Of a DNA stretch of 55,778 nt, positions 17,385 to 25,663 are shown piece after piece. A program made the translations under genes and the position numbers. The stretch spans positions 1-55,778 of the forward strand of contig NZ_PNOT02000040.1 of NCBI RefSeq assembly GCF_002879535.1, written 5' to 3'. This DNA is from Mesorhizobium intechi. GTDB lineage: Bacteria > Pseudomonadota > Alphaproteobacteria > Rhizobiales > Rhizobiaceae. A model generated the notes under the pieces. The model was given only the letters and a program-made list of their open reading frames with translations. It did not search any database and was not told the origin of the DNA. Position 1 is the first letter of the stretch. Each line of letters starts with the position of its first letter.

Positions 17385-18428
17385 ATGATTGAACTGCTAA
17401 CCGATCAAGGCGAGTCTGATCGCCTTTACCGCGACTGGGTCCAGGCTTTGATTCAAGGCGGCACTGATAACGACAGGGGGTGGGTTATCGACGGCACCGG
17501 CGTCGTATTCGCCCCTAACCGACGGGGTCAACGGGGTCTGATCGATAACCAGGTGGTACTGGGACTAGACTCAAGCCTGGGGACCTGGGTGGTGAAAATC
17601 GTTCGACCTGACGTTGAGCAGCAAGACAGAGGTAAGTTGACTGCATTCGGCCGTAACGAACAGGGACGGCCCCTACTTCTGCGCCAAGGGTGGCTGCAGA
17701 AAAATCCGATCTCGCGCACGGTACGAGAAGATTTCGCAGACCTTAGCGGATTGAGCGAAGTCCCTGTGATGACGCGGGGACAAGCATCATCTCGTAAGTG
17801 GTACGTCGTGGCCGATCTTTCGTCTGCGAGCACAATACCACAAGCCACCGCCGCCTTCGTAAATGCCTGTTCGATGGCCCGGTCGATGGCTGGCGGCGGG
17901 GCACTTTTATCTGCCGAACCCGGGACATATCGGTTTGGGCTGGACGAACAGGGGCGCACCAAGAAGGTGACGATCACAGGTGGAACCAAGGAGGTTGAAG
18001 ACATGCAAGGGCATGTTTGGGCCGAGCTTAAGAAGCTTGTCGGGAAGTCACTGACAAAGCCCACCAATTCCGGATATACGGTCGACGCGATGATCGAACC
18101 GGCCAATGCTCTCGTCGAGATTAAGACAGGAGTTTTCGCCCATGACATCTACGAGGCCGTGGGGCAGCTTGCGCTCTACCCATCATTGATAAATCTGCCT
18201 GACGACCTTGAGCCGATAATTCTAATTCCGGATCGGCCAGCGCTCAGGCCGCAGATGGCAGCCGCTCTCGATGCTCGGAGAATTAAGGTTTACCTCTACT
18301 CGATTGGGCGCGTGGGGGAGAAGCCGGCCATCACATTTTCAAACACGTTCATCAAGCGAGTAACCAGCGTTGGCCGCGAGCCTGCTCCGGCCAAAAAGGC
18401 GCTGGCCAAACGGAAGGCAAAAGCCTAG
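17385..18428 (+). CDS. Predicted PD-(D/E)xK nuclease (defence-associated)
   Basis: A 347-residue protein; ATG 17385 is chosen because GGAGGGGG lies 5 bases upstream, whereas the longer frame from 17184 runs back into the divergent NTPase start. The C-terminal half has a nuclease core: GYTVDAMIEP (Asp), ALVEIKTGVFA (E-x-K) and then EAVGQLALYPSLI, a Q-x3-Y motif like that of RecB/Cas4-type nucleases. The N-terminal 200 residues are alpha/beta and not recognised; they may be a DNA or partner binding domain. The tail is Lys/Ala-rich and basic. It lies between a broken NTPase-nuclease and an AbiE pair, and is followed by an overlapping small gene, so a defence role is inferred. Confidence 0.65.
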   Translation: MIELLTDQGESDRLYRDWVQALIQGGTDNDRGWVIDGTGVVFAPNRRGQRGLIDNQVVLGLDSSLGTWVVKIVRPDVEQQDRGKLTAFGRNEQGRPLLLRQGWLQKNPISRTVREDFADLSGLSEVPVMTRGQASSRKWYVVADLSSASTIPQATAAFVNACSMARSMAGGGALLSAEPGTYRFGLDEQGRTKKVTITGGTKEVEDMQGHVWAELKKLVGKSLTKPTNSGYTVDAMIEPANALVEIKTGVFAHDIYEAVGQLALYPSLINLPDDLEPIILIPDRPALRPQMAAALDARRIKVYLYSIGRVGEKPAITFSNTFIKRVTSVGREPAPAKKALAKRKAKA

Positions 18429-18702
18429 CTCCAAACTTGGAATTGTACCCGTTGGTGGTGTCTCCCGTCGCTCACTCGCGATTCTCAATGATGCTCGTGA
18501 TATCGAGTCCGCGATGCTCCGAGTGGCGGCGCCCGAAAAGAAGGGGAAGCCTGGTCTGGGCGACGAACTGCAAACCGTCATCAGTTCGATGAAGGCCATT
18601 CCCTGGACGACCCTGCAGGAGCTAAAGGCCGATCCAGAATTTCTGCGCCAGCTTCAAGATGCGGAGGAAACCTTGAAGGCTTTGCGTAAGGCGGTATCCT
18701 AA
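18370..18702 (+). CDS. Small helical protein overlapping the nuclease 3' end
   Basis: The frame from TTG 18370 gives 110 residues; ATG 18514 gives 62 residues. The part from about 18450 on reads as protein (SLAILNDARDIESAMLRVAA, then LQELKADPEFLRQLQDAEET), a mostly helical, charged product. The true start is unclear: neither candidate has a strong ribosome binding site, and the longer one overlaps the nuclease by 59 bases. It could be an accessory or immunity-type partner of the nuclease. No family is recognised. Confidence 0.4.
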   Translation: MAASLLRPKRRWPNGRQKPSSKLGIVPVGGVSRRSLAILNDARDIESAMLRVAAPEKKGKPGLGDELQTVISSMKAIPWTTLQELKADPEFLRQLQDAEETLKALRKAVS

Positions 18703-18726
18703 AGAAGCTTTCACCGAAAGGCGGCC

Positions 18727-18809
18727 TTTCAGCAAACGTTGAAATTGCCAATTCGAGTGAAATGGATTGACAATTTCACCAAAAATGCTAATTTCAGCAT
18801 ATGCTGAAA
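18727..18809 (+). promoter_or_regulatory. Promoter and palindromic operators of the AbiE operon
   Basis: Two 18-bp palindromes share the plan TTTCA-N8-TGAAA: 18727-18744 (imperfect centre) and 18792-18809, the latter part of a perfect 20-bp palindrome ATTTCAGCATATGCTGAAAT (18791-18810) that contains the start codon at 18801. Between them lies an inverted repeat GTGAAAT-N9-ATTTCAC (18757-18779). A -35 TTGACA (18767-18772) and a -10 TAATTT (18789-18794), spaced 16, point to a transcript starting at or next to the ATG, so the mRNA is probably leaderless. AbiEi antitoxins are known to bind inverted repeats in their own promoter; this is the likely binding region. Confidence 0.65.
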
Positions 18810-19883
18810 TCATCGGAATCGTTGAAAGCGTTGGAACTTGAGGCCCAGCAGGCGGTTCGGCGCGTGCTGGGGGACGTTCCCATTATCGGCGATATCGATA
18901 TCCCCGCGGAGCCGCACATCGCAGGACCTGACCGCGGTATCGATTTCGTCGCGCACATTCAAATCCAGCGCCAATCGTGGAAGATTGTGTGCGAAGTCAA
19001 ATCCACTGGCCAGCCACGGATTGTGCGGGAAGCCGCATTGAAGCTTCGCGCCGCCTCAGCCCAGTTCGGCTCGCGCGTGGTGCCCATCCTCGTCACGCCT
19101 TATCTCTCAAACGATGCGCGTGAGACGTGCCGCGAGCTCGCGGTCAACTATCTCGACTTGGAAGGCAATTGTCGCATCGCCTTCGATGGCATCTACATTG
19201 AACGCGAGTCACCGTCGCGGCCGCCAGTGATTAAACGGGAACTGCGCTCGCTTTTCAAGCCAAAGTCCGCGCAGGTTCTGCGGGTACTGCTGCTTCATCC
19301 CAATCGCACGTGGAAGGTCACCGACCTTGCCCAGGAATCCGACGTGAGCCTCGGCCACATCAGCAATGTTACCTCGGCCCTTATCGATCGGGAATGGGGA
19401 GGCCGAGACGAAAACGGTTTCAGACTCACGAGAGCCGCAACCCTGCTCGACAATTGGCGCGACAACTACGAAGCCCCGCCCGGTGAAGTGGTACGCTATT
19501 ATACGCTTCTGCATGGCAAGGGCTTCGAACGCGCGGCGCTGCAGCTTGTTAACGAAACCCACGGTGGTGTCGCGCTCGCATCGTTTTCCGCCGCCGAGTG
19601 GCTTGCGCCCTACGGTCGCATTTCCAACCACTATGTTTATGCGCGTCGCGAGGCGATGCCCCTTCTGCGGAGCATTTTGCGCGCTGAGCCGGCGGTTAAG
19701 GGAGACAACCTCGTCGTTACCGTTCTCGAAAATGACGGTGTCATGCGTGACGCGATCGAACCGCATCCCGGCATCCGCACGACGGGTATCGTCCAGACGT
19801 ATCTGGATCTGGCGCAAGCAGGCGAGCGGGGAAAAGAAGCTGCCGAACACCTTCGCACGGAGCGCTTGTCATGGTTGAGCTGA
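18801..19883 (+). CDS. abiEi: Type IV toxin-antitoxin system antitoxin, AbiEi family
   Basis: A 360-residue protein. Residues 30-120 form an alpha/beta region (GIDFVAHIQI, WKIVCEVKSTG, PILVTPYLSNDARETCRELA), followed by a winged helix around 150-215 (SAQVLRVLLLHPNRTWKVTD then VSLGHISNVTSALI, a recognition-helix-like stretch) and a C-terminal AbiEi domain (FSAAEWLAPYGRIS). The protein should repress the operon through the palindromes at its start and counteract the partner nucleotidyltransferase. Its 3' end overlaps the abiEii start by 13 bases, so the two are translationally coupled. No ribosome binding site precedes the ATG, in line with a leaderless message. Confidence 0.8.
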   Translation: MLKSSESLKALELEAQQAVRRVLGDVPIIGDIDIPAEPHIAGPDRGIDFVAHIQIQRQSWKIVCEVKSTGQPRIVREAALKLRAASAQFGSRVVPILVTPYLSNDARETCRELAVNYLDLEGNCRIAFDGIYIERESPSRPPVIKRELRSLFKPKSAQVLRVLLLHPNRTWKVTDLAQESDVSLGHISNVTSALIDREWGGRDENGFRLTRAATLLDNWRDNYEAPPGEVVRYYTLLHGKGFERAALQLVNETHGGVALASFSAAEWLAPYGRISNHYVYARREAMPLLRSILRAEPAVKGDNLVVTVLENDGVMRDAIEPHPGIRTTGIVQTYLDLAQAGERGKEAAEHLRTERLSWLS

Positions 19884-20737
19884 CGCCGGGCGAGCCGCAA
19901 TCGGCAAATGACTATCCAAGCCGGACCACTGAGGCTGTGAAGTCCGTCTTGCTGGAGATTGGCCAGGTTCTTGGGAGTTTCAAGGGGAAATTCGCGGTTG
20001 TGGGTGGCGGCGTACCCTGGCTACTGCTCGACAACGAGGACATGCCGCATGTCGGGACAGTCGACGTCGATCTCGCACTTGATGCTGAAGCATTGGGGGA
20101 CGGGGAATACGTCACGCTTGTTGATGCACTGAAAGGCGCTGGCTATGAGCAGCGCAAGGATACCCATAAGCGCTTTCAGCTAGTGCGGTCTGTGCCTGCC
20201 AAAGATGGCGGCCCCGCCATCGATATCGTCGTCGATTTCCTCATGCCCAAGGGGGCCGATGTCCAAAAGAATATCCCGCCGCTCTTGAGCGAATTCGCCG
20301 TGATCCGCGTCGATGGCGCAGAGCTTGCGCTGCGGTATCCGCAAATGACGGCGATCACCGGCAATATGATCGGCGGAGGCAAGAACAAGGTCGAGATCGC
20401 GGTCGCCTCGATCCCGGCGCTGCTTGTCATGAAAGGCTATGCGCTCGCAAAGCGTGACAAGCGCAAGGACGCGTACGACATCTATTACTGCATCTTCAAC
20501 TATTCCGATGGGATCGAAGCGCTTGCCGAGGCCTGCAAGCCACTGCTCGAACACAAGGAAGCAGTTGAAGGCTACAATTTCATCAAGGAGAAATTCTCCG
20601 AACTTGAGATGCTCGGCCCTACATATGTCCGCAAATTCGTTGAGGACAGCGACCTGCTCGCGGGCCGCAGTCCAGACCAATGGCAGCAGGATGCCTATGG
20701 GCAGGTGTCGGCTTGGGTGAAGGCACTCGGAATCTAA
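19871..20737 (+). CDS. abiEii: Type IV toxin-antitoxin system nucleotidyltransferase toxin, AbiEii-like
   Basis: A 288-residue nucleotidyltransferase-fold protein. The signature is FAVVGGGVPWLLL (about 40-52) and then TVDVDLALDA (about 62-71), the GG and DxD parts of the active site; AIDIVVDFL adds a third acidic strand, and LVMKGYALAKRDKRKDAYDIYY is the conserved Lys/Asp helix of the AbiEii/MNT group. Characterised AbiEii relatives block growth by transferring nucleotides to tRNA acceptor ends (family knowledge); phage infection triggers this. It is the second gene of the pair and starts inside the antitoxin gene. Confidence 0.8.
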   Translation: MVELTPGEPQSANDYPSRTTEAVKSVLLEIGQVLGSFKGKFAVVGGGVPWLLLDNEDMPHVGTVDVDLALDAEALGDGEYVTLVDALKGAGYEQRKDTHKRFQLVRSVPAKDGGPAIDIVVDFLMPKGADVQKNIPPLLSEFAVIRVDGAELALRYPQMTAITGNMIGGGKNKVEIAVASIPALLVMKGYALAKRDKRKDAYDIYYCIFNYSDGIEALAEACKPLLEHKEAVEGYNFIKEKFSELEMLGPTYVRKFVEDSDLLAGRSPDQWQQDAYGQVSAWVKALGI

Positions 20738-20794
20738 GAGTACAATGGGCCGAGACGACAAAATCGAAATCGAAGCGCCATCGTTTCGATCACG

Positions 20795-21080
20795 TCAGCA
20801 GACAGTCGCTGCCATTTCGTCGATCTCGGCGCCTTCGACTTCCACCACCAGACCGACCAACCCGGTAGGATAGCCCAGGAAAGCATACGCCGAACCGGCC
20901 GCACTGGCTGCGGCTAACGGGTCGCAGCGGCGCGGGCGTGCTCGACGTCTCGGAACCGTCCACCAGCTTCTGCGCCTTGGTGTCGAGCAACGCCAAGCCT
21001 CCGCCAGGTCCATCTGGTCATGCCGGATTTTGCCGAGATCATCATCGGGCTCATCGGCTATCGCTGGAGGCTTGAATTTT
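20795..21080 (-). pseudogene. Possible decayed small gene, minus strand
   Basis: No intact gene fills 20738-21213. On the minus strand, protein-like text is spread over two frames: DDDLGKIRHDQMDLAE and LALLDTKAQKLVDGSETSS, then in a shifted frame SAYAFLGYPTGLVGLVVEVE. This looks like one gene of roughly 90 codons with at least one frameshift. I do not recognise the family and there is no good start. It lies between the AbiE pair and the caspase operon. Confidence 0.25.
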
Positions 21081-21213
21081 CAAATCATCAACGATCCCGG
21101 CCGATGTTCGGCAGCCTCGCGAAACTGCGCCGAGATCCGATCGTAGTGTCTGCGAGATCGCGCCGACAACAAAATTCGACTAACATCAAGAAATCGAGGC
21201 GGAGGGTGGCAAT

Positions 21214-21543
21214 ATGGTCCTTGAATCTGAGCTCGCAGTTTTCGGCGTCGGGGTCGGCGGAGGCGCAGCGAACGAATTGCTGCATTGGTGGGGTCTGAGG
21301 GAGAATCCCAACCTGCCAGACTATGCCAGGAGCCTGTTCTACTGGTTGATCACTCTTGCGATGGTCATACTCGGCGGCGGGCTGTCATGGCTGCAACTTG
21401 GCGGTCATGCCGACGCCCTTATCGCCTTTCAGATAGGACTGGCAGCCCCTATGTTGCTTCAGAAGCTCATAAAAGCTGCCCCCGAAAAGGCTGGCGGCAT
21501 GGGCGGCAATCAGTCCAGCGTCCGCGATTTCCTGAGAGGATGA
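21214..21543 (+). CDS. Small two-helix membrane protein upstream of a caspase-like protease
   Basis: A 109-residue protein with GGAGGG about 8 bases before the ATG. It has a glycine-rich hydrophobic N-terminus (VFGVGVGGGAANELL, 9-23), a membrane helix at about 42-61 (LFYWLITLAMVILGGGLSWL) and another at about 67-84 (ADALIAFQIGLAAPMLLQKL), then a short polar tail. Its stop overlaps the start of the protease gene (ATGA, 21540-21543), so the two are made together. The Gly-rich hydrophobic segments allow a pore or membrane-anchor role; whether it is an effector or a partner is unknown. No family is recognised. Confidence 0.65.
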   Translation: MVLESELAVFGVGVGGGAANELLHWWGLRENPNLPDYARSLFYWLITLAMVILGGGLSWLQLGGHADALIAFQIGLAAPMLLQKLIKAAPEKAGGMGGNQSSVRDFLRG

Positions 21544-24281
21544 GGCCCGCTTCGGCGCTCACCGTCTGCGTCGGGATATCGGCCTACCCCGCCGCCGTGC
21601 TTGAGCCGACTGAGCGGCCACTGCGATACCTCGCGAGCGGCGCTGGCGAACTGTCAGAGCTTTTTTCGAGAATGTGGCCGGGCAACGGATCGAACCACAT
21701 CTGTCTCGTTGACTCGGCCGCAACCTTGTCGAAGGTTCGTGAACTCATCTCGTCGCAAACCCGCAAGTTCGACATCTTGATTGTCTACCTGGCCGGTCAC
21801 GGGAGGGCACGAGGCGAAGGATTTGAGTTTCTGTTCCATGACGAGCGGCCACAGGACACCAAAGTGACAGCGGCCGACCTGGACGCATTGGTTTCTGGAT
21901 CCTCGGCGGCCAGCACACTTTTTCTGCTTGATGCCTGCCACGCGGGGCAGTTCGGGGCCGAGACAACGCTCTTCAAAAGCCCCGAACCGGGACGCGGGCG
22001 GTTCTGCCTGACCTCGTCGAAGGCCGATCAGAAGAGTTGGGAAGATCCGTTTTTTCGGCGGTCGCTTTTTGCTGACGCCCTCATCAAAGCGTTGACCGAC
22101 AGTCCAGAGGCCGCGGGCCGGACGAAAGTGGTTTCTGGCGATCTTTTCAGCGAGGTTGCCACTGACGTTGCCCGCCACGCCTTTGGGCTGAAAGGTAGTG
22201 CCGCACAGGAACCGGTGATCTTCGGAGCGGCAAGCGAGGTTCTCGAATTGACGACGGTCGTGTCGGGGACCGTGCCGCAGAAATCGTTGACCACGTACGA
22301 GACACTTTTACTTAGAACGCGCCAGATCGGTCTGGCAACGGCATGTATTGCAGTCCTCGCGATCGCCGCGACTTCAGCGGTAACGTGGCGCCCCGCCATA
22401 AACCCGTCCGGTTCCGTGGAATTGCGAGCGGGGCCGAAATGGTTATCTCCATTAAACGTCGGACCATGGGCACTGCGAGTGGAGACCGATGCGGCGAGAT
22501 CCGATCTAAAGGATGAGGACCTCCAGGCGGCGCTGCTCGATGAGCGAGGAATGCATGCGTGGCCTGGCCTCGGCGCCGGAGGCACCCGGCGATGGGCCGA
22601 CGTGTTCATTGACGACTATCTGAATTCCGAGACGGCAGCTCGCTGGAGGGTGCGCCTCGGTTTCGCAGACGCTGTCGAGCACCTGACTACAATGGGCCAT
22701 GTGATCATCCCTACGCCAACGCCAGCGTTCGCGTCATCGACCGAGATGGCGGCCGAAGTCGCTCTGCTTGAGCCCCATCGCTCCTTGCCTGATGTCTGGA
22801 AATTGCAGTGGAAAGACTATCTCGCTCCGGGCTCCTGCGGTTCGGAGGAGCCGGCAGGCCCCGCGTCAGACATTTTCTTGACGTACTTGCTCTCGGATCC
22901 GGCAGACTACAAAGTCTGGATTCGCGGCCTGGCGGCGGCGGCACGGACTGACGATAGCATCGGGTTCGGCCAAGTTGCGGATCTGGTGCAAATGTTCACG
23001 ACGGCCAACGCCGTTTGGAAAAAACAATTTCGAGAGACCGTTGCCGCGCCGGGAGAGCCTATCACCGCCGAGCGTATCGCGGCTCGCTTTACCGAGCGAC
23101 CGACGTCTTCAGAAGTGGCAGCGATGGTCGAGCTCGTCTCAGCGGTGGTCGCCCGGCGAACGGACCTTTCGCTTGAGGCCGTGACACCGCAAGAGCGCAA
23201 TCAACTCGTCTCGCTGATGGACGGGTGCTCGGACGTCGCGGTGCATGCTCTTGCCACGCTTGGGAGCGCTGGAGATCCTGGGAAAGTGATTGCATGGGCT
23301 CATGCCCGCGAGAAGTCGGATCAGGGCCGGATTGAGCTAGGCGAGCTTGCCGCGCATGGCGCATTGCCGGATGCCGAGATCACATGGGTTCTCGACAGCA
23401 TCGGATTTTCTGGAGACCAGGTTTCGCGGCGACACGCATTCGTCAACGCGCGTGGCTGGCTCGAGGCGATCGCCGCCTATCGATCGCTGCCTACTCCAGT
23501 TCTCGTCAAACTGATCGACTACGCAGCGGAACGCGGGGCCGCCAACGACTCCGGAGAGCAGCAACAAGCGCTACGGCTTGTTCTGGGCGACCCTGCGGCG
23601 GGAAAGCCGCCGCTTGGCGCGCTCATTGCCAAGACAGTGGGTGCTGATGTCGGGACCGGCCCTCTGCCGCCAAACGATCAGCAAGTCGAACAGGTTGGTC
23701 TGCTCGCCCGATCAGGCGCGCCGATGACGGCCGGACAGCGGGAGATTCTGCGCTCCATCCTGGCCGACGCAACATCTCCCGAGACGGAGAGGATCGCTTA
23801 TACCGGGGAGGACAAGGGTGAAGCCGCGGACGCGATCGAGCTCGCCGCGGGACTGACGTCAACCCATCTCGTAGCGATCTCAAGGGCCGTGATCGGCGGC
23901 ACGGCCGAGCATGATCTTCAAACCCGTCAGGCCATCCTCAATTTTTTCGAGACAGCGCTGGCGGACGCAAGACGCTTCGGCGTTCAGCCGTCGCGGCTGC
24001 AGGAAACCGTGTCTGCAGCAGCCGTGCTTTTGGAGCAAGACAGCACCGGCGGTCTCGACACAGCGGCCCTCTATCGGACGGTCGCTTGCTGTGCGCAGGA
24101 CATGGCGGCGCGCAAGGCAAGGATCGATATCGTCGTCGCCGCGCTCCTGCGGATGCCCATAAAGCAGCGCGACGACACAGTCGCAGGCCTTAGAGTGCGG
24201 TGGCAAAGCGAGCAGGAAGCCGAGCTGAAACTGGCGATTGCCGATGTCATCATTCGTGCGATGACCCAACAAAGGCCCTGA
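21540..24281 (+). CDS. Membrane-spanning caspase-like (peptidase C14 type) protein
   Basis: A 913-residue protein from ATG 21540, which overlaps the upstream stop; the longer open frame back to 21285 is out of phase with the real upstream gene. Residues 1-235 form the caspase domain: LTVCVGISAYP (about 6-16), ILIVYLAGHGRARG with catalytic His87, FLLDACHAGQF with catalytic Cys133, and CLTSSKADQKSWED. A single membrane helix follows at about 263-282 (IGLATACIAVLAIAATSAVT). The remaining 600 residues are helical and repeat-like, perhaps HEAT-type, and are probably the sensor. In bacteria such proteases often act in phage defence or programmed death, cleaving a partner such as a pore protein. The neighbour encoded just upstream is the obvious candidate. 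The sensor half matches nothing I know. Confidence 0.8.
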   Translation: MRPASALTVCVGISAYPAAVLEPTERPLRYLASGAGELSELFSRMWPGNGSNHICLVDSAATLSKVRELISSQTRKFDILIVYLAGHGRARGEGFEFLFHDERPQDTKVTAADLDALVSGSSAASTLFLLDACHAGQFGAETTLFKSPEPGRGRFCLTSSKADQKSWEDPFFRRSLFADALIKALTDSPEAAGRTKVVSGDLFSEVATDVARHAFGLKGSAAQEPVIFGAASEVLELTTVVSGTVPQKSLTTYETLLLRTRQIGLATACIAVLAIAATSAVTWRPAINPSGSVELRAGPKWLSPLNVGPWALRVETDAARSDLKDEDLQAALLDERGMHAWPGLGAGGTRRWADVFIDDYLNSETAARWRVRLGFADAVEHLTTMGHVIIPTPTPAFASSTEMAAEVALLEPHRSLPDVWKLQWKDYLAPGSCGSEEPAGPASDIFLTYLLSDPADYKVWIRGLAAAARTDDSIGFGQVADLVQMFTTANAVWKKQFRETVAAPGEPITAERIAARFTERPTSSEVAAMVELVSAVVARRTDLSLEAVTPQERNQLVSLMDGCSDVAVHALATLGSAGDPGKVIAWAHAREKSDQGRIELGELAAHGALPDAEITWVLDSIGFSGDQVSRRHAFVNARGWLEAIAAYRSLPTPVLVKLIDYAAERGAANDSGEQQQALRLVLGDPAAGKPPLGALIAKTVGADVGTGPLPPNDQQVEQVGLLARSGAPMTAGQREILRSILADATSPETERIAYTGEDKGEAADAIELAAGLTSTHLVAISRAVIGGTAEHDLQTRQAILNFFETALADARRFGVQPSRLQETVSAAAVLLEQDSTGGLDTAALYRTVACCAQDMAARKARIDIVVAALLRMPIKQRDDTVAGLRVRWQSEQEAELKLAIADVIIRAMTQQRP

Positions 24282-24343
24282 GGGCAAGTCTTAGCCGATT
24301 CCGACTCAAGCGCATAAGGCGACGCGTCCATCGATGGCCTGCA

Positions 24344-24790
24344 TCAATGATCCCTATCCGCTTTGGACGCAGCGTTTTCGCGATCTTTGAGAAGCCGCGA
24401 TCGCAACTGCCGTGCCTCGACTAAAAACTCATGCGGGAGTGCGTCGAATGTCGAGCCAAGACTTGCTGGATCGTTGCAGGCCCACAGATAATATGGGTCG
24501 ACGATTTCCATGATCGTTGCCAGGCGAGCCCACTGAAGGGGCTTCGGCGATTCCGAAATCAGATCACGATGAGCCAGTGCCGCCGTTTCAAGGTGGCGTT
24601 GACGCAGTGCAGCGCGAGCGGCATCCCTGACGGCGGGCGCGGTTTCAGCAGCGAGCTGGTCAAGCCAGGGCACCGCCACAGCGGACGGAACAACGGCTGC
24701 TATCCGCGCCGCCAAGGCCCGGGTCTTCGATCGTTGCGAGTTCGCCATCGGAACGAGCAGCACCGCCAGCTTGGCGCCCCCAAGATGCAC
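24344..24790 (-). pseudogene. Helical-repeat protein fragment, probably 5'-truncated
   Basis: A GTG at 24790 gives 148 residues of Ala/Leu-rich helices (TRALAARIAAVVPSAVAVPW, VRDAARAALRQRHLETAAL) like HEAT repeats. The same frame continues upstream with protein-like sequence (EDAKPPLRLEIERRLRV) to a TGA near 24860 but has no usable start or ribosome binding site. It is therefore likely the C-terminal remnant of a larger helical protein, lying convergent to the caspase gene. It could also be a small intact gene using the GTG; I think that less likely. Confidence 0.4.
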
Positions 24791-24951
24791 GCGCAGGCGG
24801 CGTTCGATCTCAAGGCGAAGCGGAGGCTTCGCGTCCTCATTGAGGAGCGATTGTCAACCCGTCGATTACAACAATGGCGAGGCCAATCGCATCAAAATGT
24901 AGGTCTGCAGCTTTACTTCGGGCACATCTCGCTAACGAAGGGGCAGCCACC

Positions 24952-25209
24952 GTGGGAAGCACATCCGACAAGATCAAAGGCAAAGTCAACGAGGTCGCCG
25001 GCAAGGCGCGTCAAGGTATTGGCAAGGCAGCCGACAACCATGAAGAGCAGGTGAAAGGAAAAATCCAGGAGGCCAAGGGCAAGGCTCAGATCGCAAAGGG
25101 TAAGGTAAAGGATGCCGTGAAGGACCTTATCGACAAGGCCTTGCGTCGGCGTCGTTTTGAAAAATTCCGGCCTGCGGCGACGAGGGCTTTTCCTGGGAAG
25201 GCGACATGA
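24952..25209 (+). CDS. CsbD family stress-response protein
   Basis: From GTG 24952 (GAAGGGG upstream) the product has 85 residues and the CsbD pattern: STSDKIKGKVNEVAGKARQG, then EEQVKGKIQEAKGKAQIAKG, with regularly spaced Lys, Gly and Ala. CsbD-like proteins are abundant, disordered-to-helical proteins induced by general stress; the molecular role is not known. The usual family ends near KDLIDKA; here an Arg-rich tail (LRRRRFEKFRPAATRAF) follows, and the stop overlaps the next gene's start, which hints that the 3' end has been altered. Confidence 0.8.
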   Translation: MGSTSDKIKGKVNEVAGKARQGIGKAADNHEEQVKGKIQEAKGKAQIAKGKVKDAVKDLIDKALRRRRFEKFRPAATRAFPGKAT

Positions 25210-25663
25210 TGATAAAAGAATTTCTCGGAGCCTCACTCGTGCTCGGCATGCTAACTCAAGGCGGCCTGCTCAGGCCGCCGACGATCCAGCGGTGACTGCC
25301 TGCAAGGCCACCGGCCTTTTGGCTCTGCAGGAAAAGTCCAAGGACATCAGCGATCTTGTTATCGACATGGAAAGCGTTGCGGTGAGCAAGGCGGAAACCA
25401 ATGTGGAGGACGTGCCGATCAAGACGGTTGTCCTCGGCGAAGCCTATATCGCGCGTAACGGAAAAACGGGCACACCCGACCGCTTTGTTTGCCTCCTGGG
25501 GGAAAGGGGTAAAGCCCTGCTGACTTTTTCACCGCTCAGTAAAGAGATTGCCGGTCGCAGCGCCGATCAGCCGGCAGCGACTTCTCGAACCGTGTTGGCT
25601 CCCCAGTCGGCCAAGCCGTCGAAGATCGCCACCTCCGTGACGCTTGGCAATGTCGCCGCATGA
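25206..25663 (+). pseudogene. Exported hypothetical protein, frameshifted at the signal-peptide junction
   Basis: ATG 25206 (GGGAAGG upstream) starts a signal peptide, MMIKEFLGASLVLGMLTQ. Its frame stops at 25293-25295. The mature part continues in another frame: AQAADDPAVTACKATGLLAL, then DLVIDMESVAVSKAETNVED and RFVCLLGERGKALLTF, with two Cys that could pair. The switch occurs in the GC-rich stretch at about 25258-25275 and needs a single-base change. If the sequence is right the gene is inactive, unless translated by slippage. It is a small periplasmic protein of unknown role. Its end runs into the first HipA operator. Confidence 0.55.

Noticed and set aside
21285..21539. Upstream extension of the caspase gene in its own frame
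   Set aside because: This part overlaps the small membrane protein in another frame; the ATG at 21540 overlaps that gene's stop and gives the expected caspase N-terminus.
21214..21543. Small membrane protein considered as a gasdermin
   Set aside because: It is only 109 residues with two short hydrophobic helices; gasdermins have a beta-rich domain of more than 200 residues.
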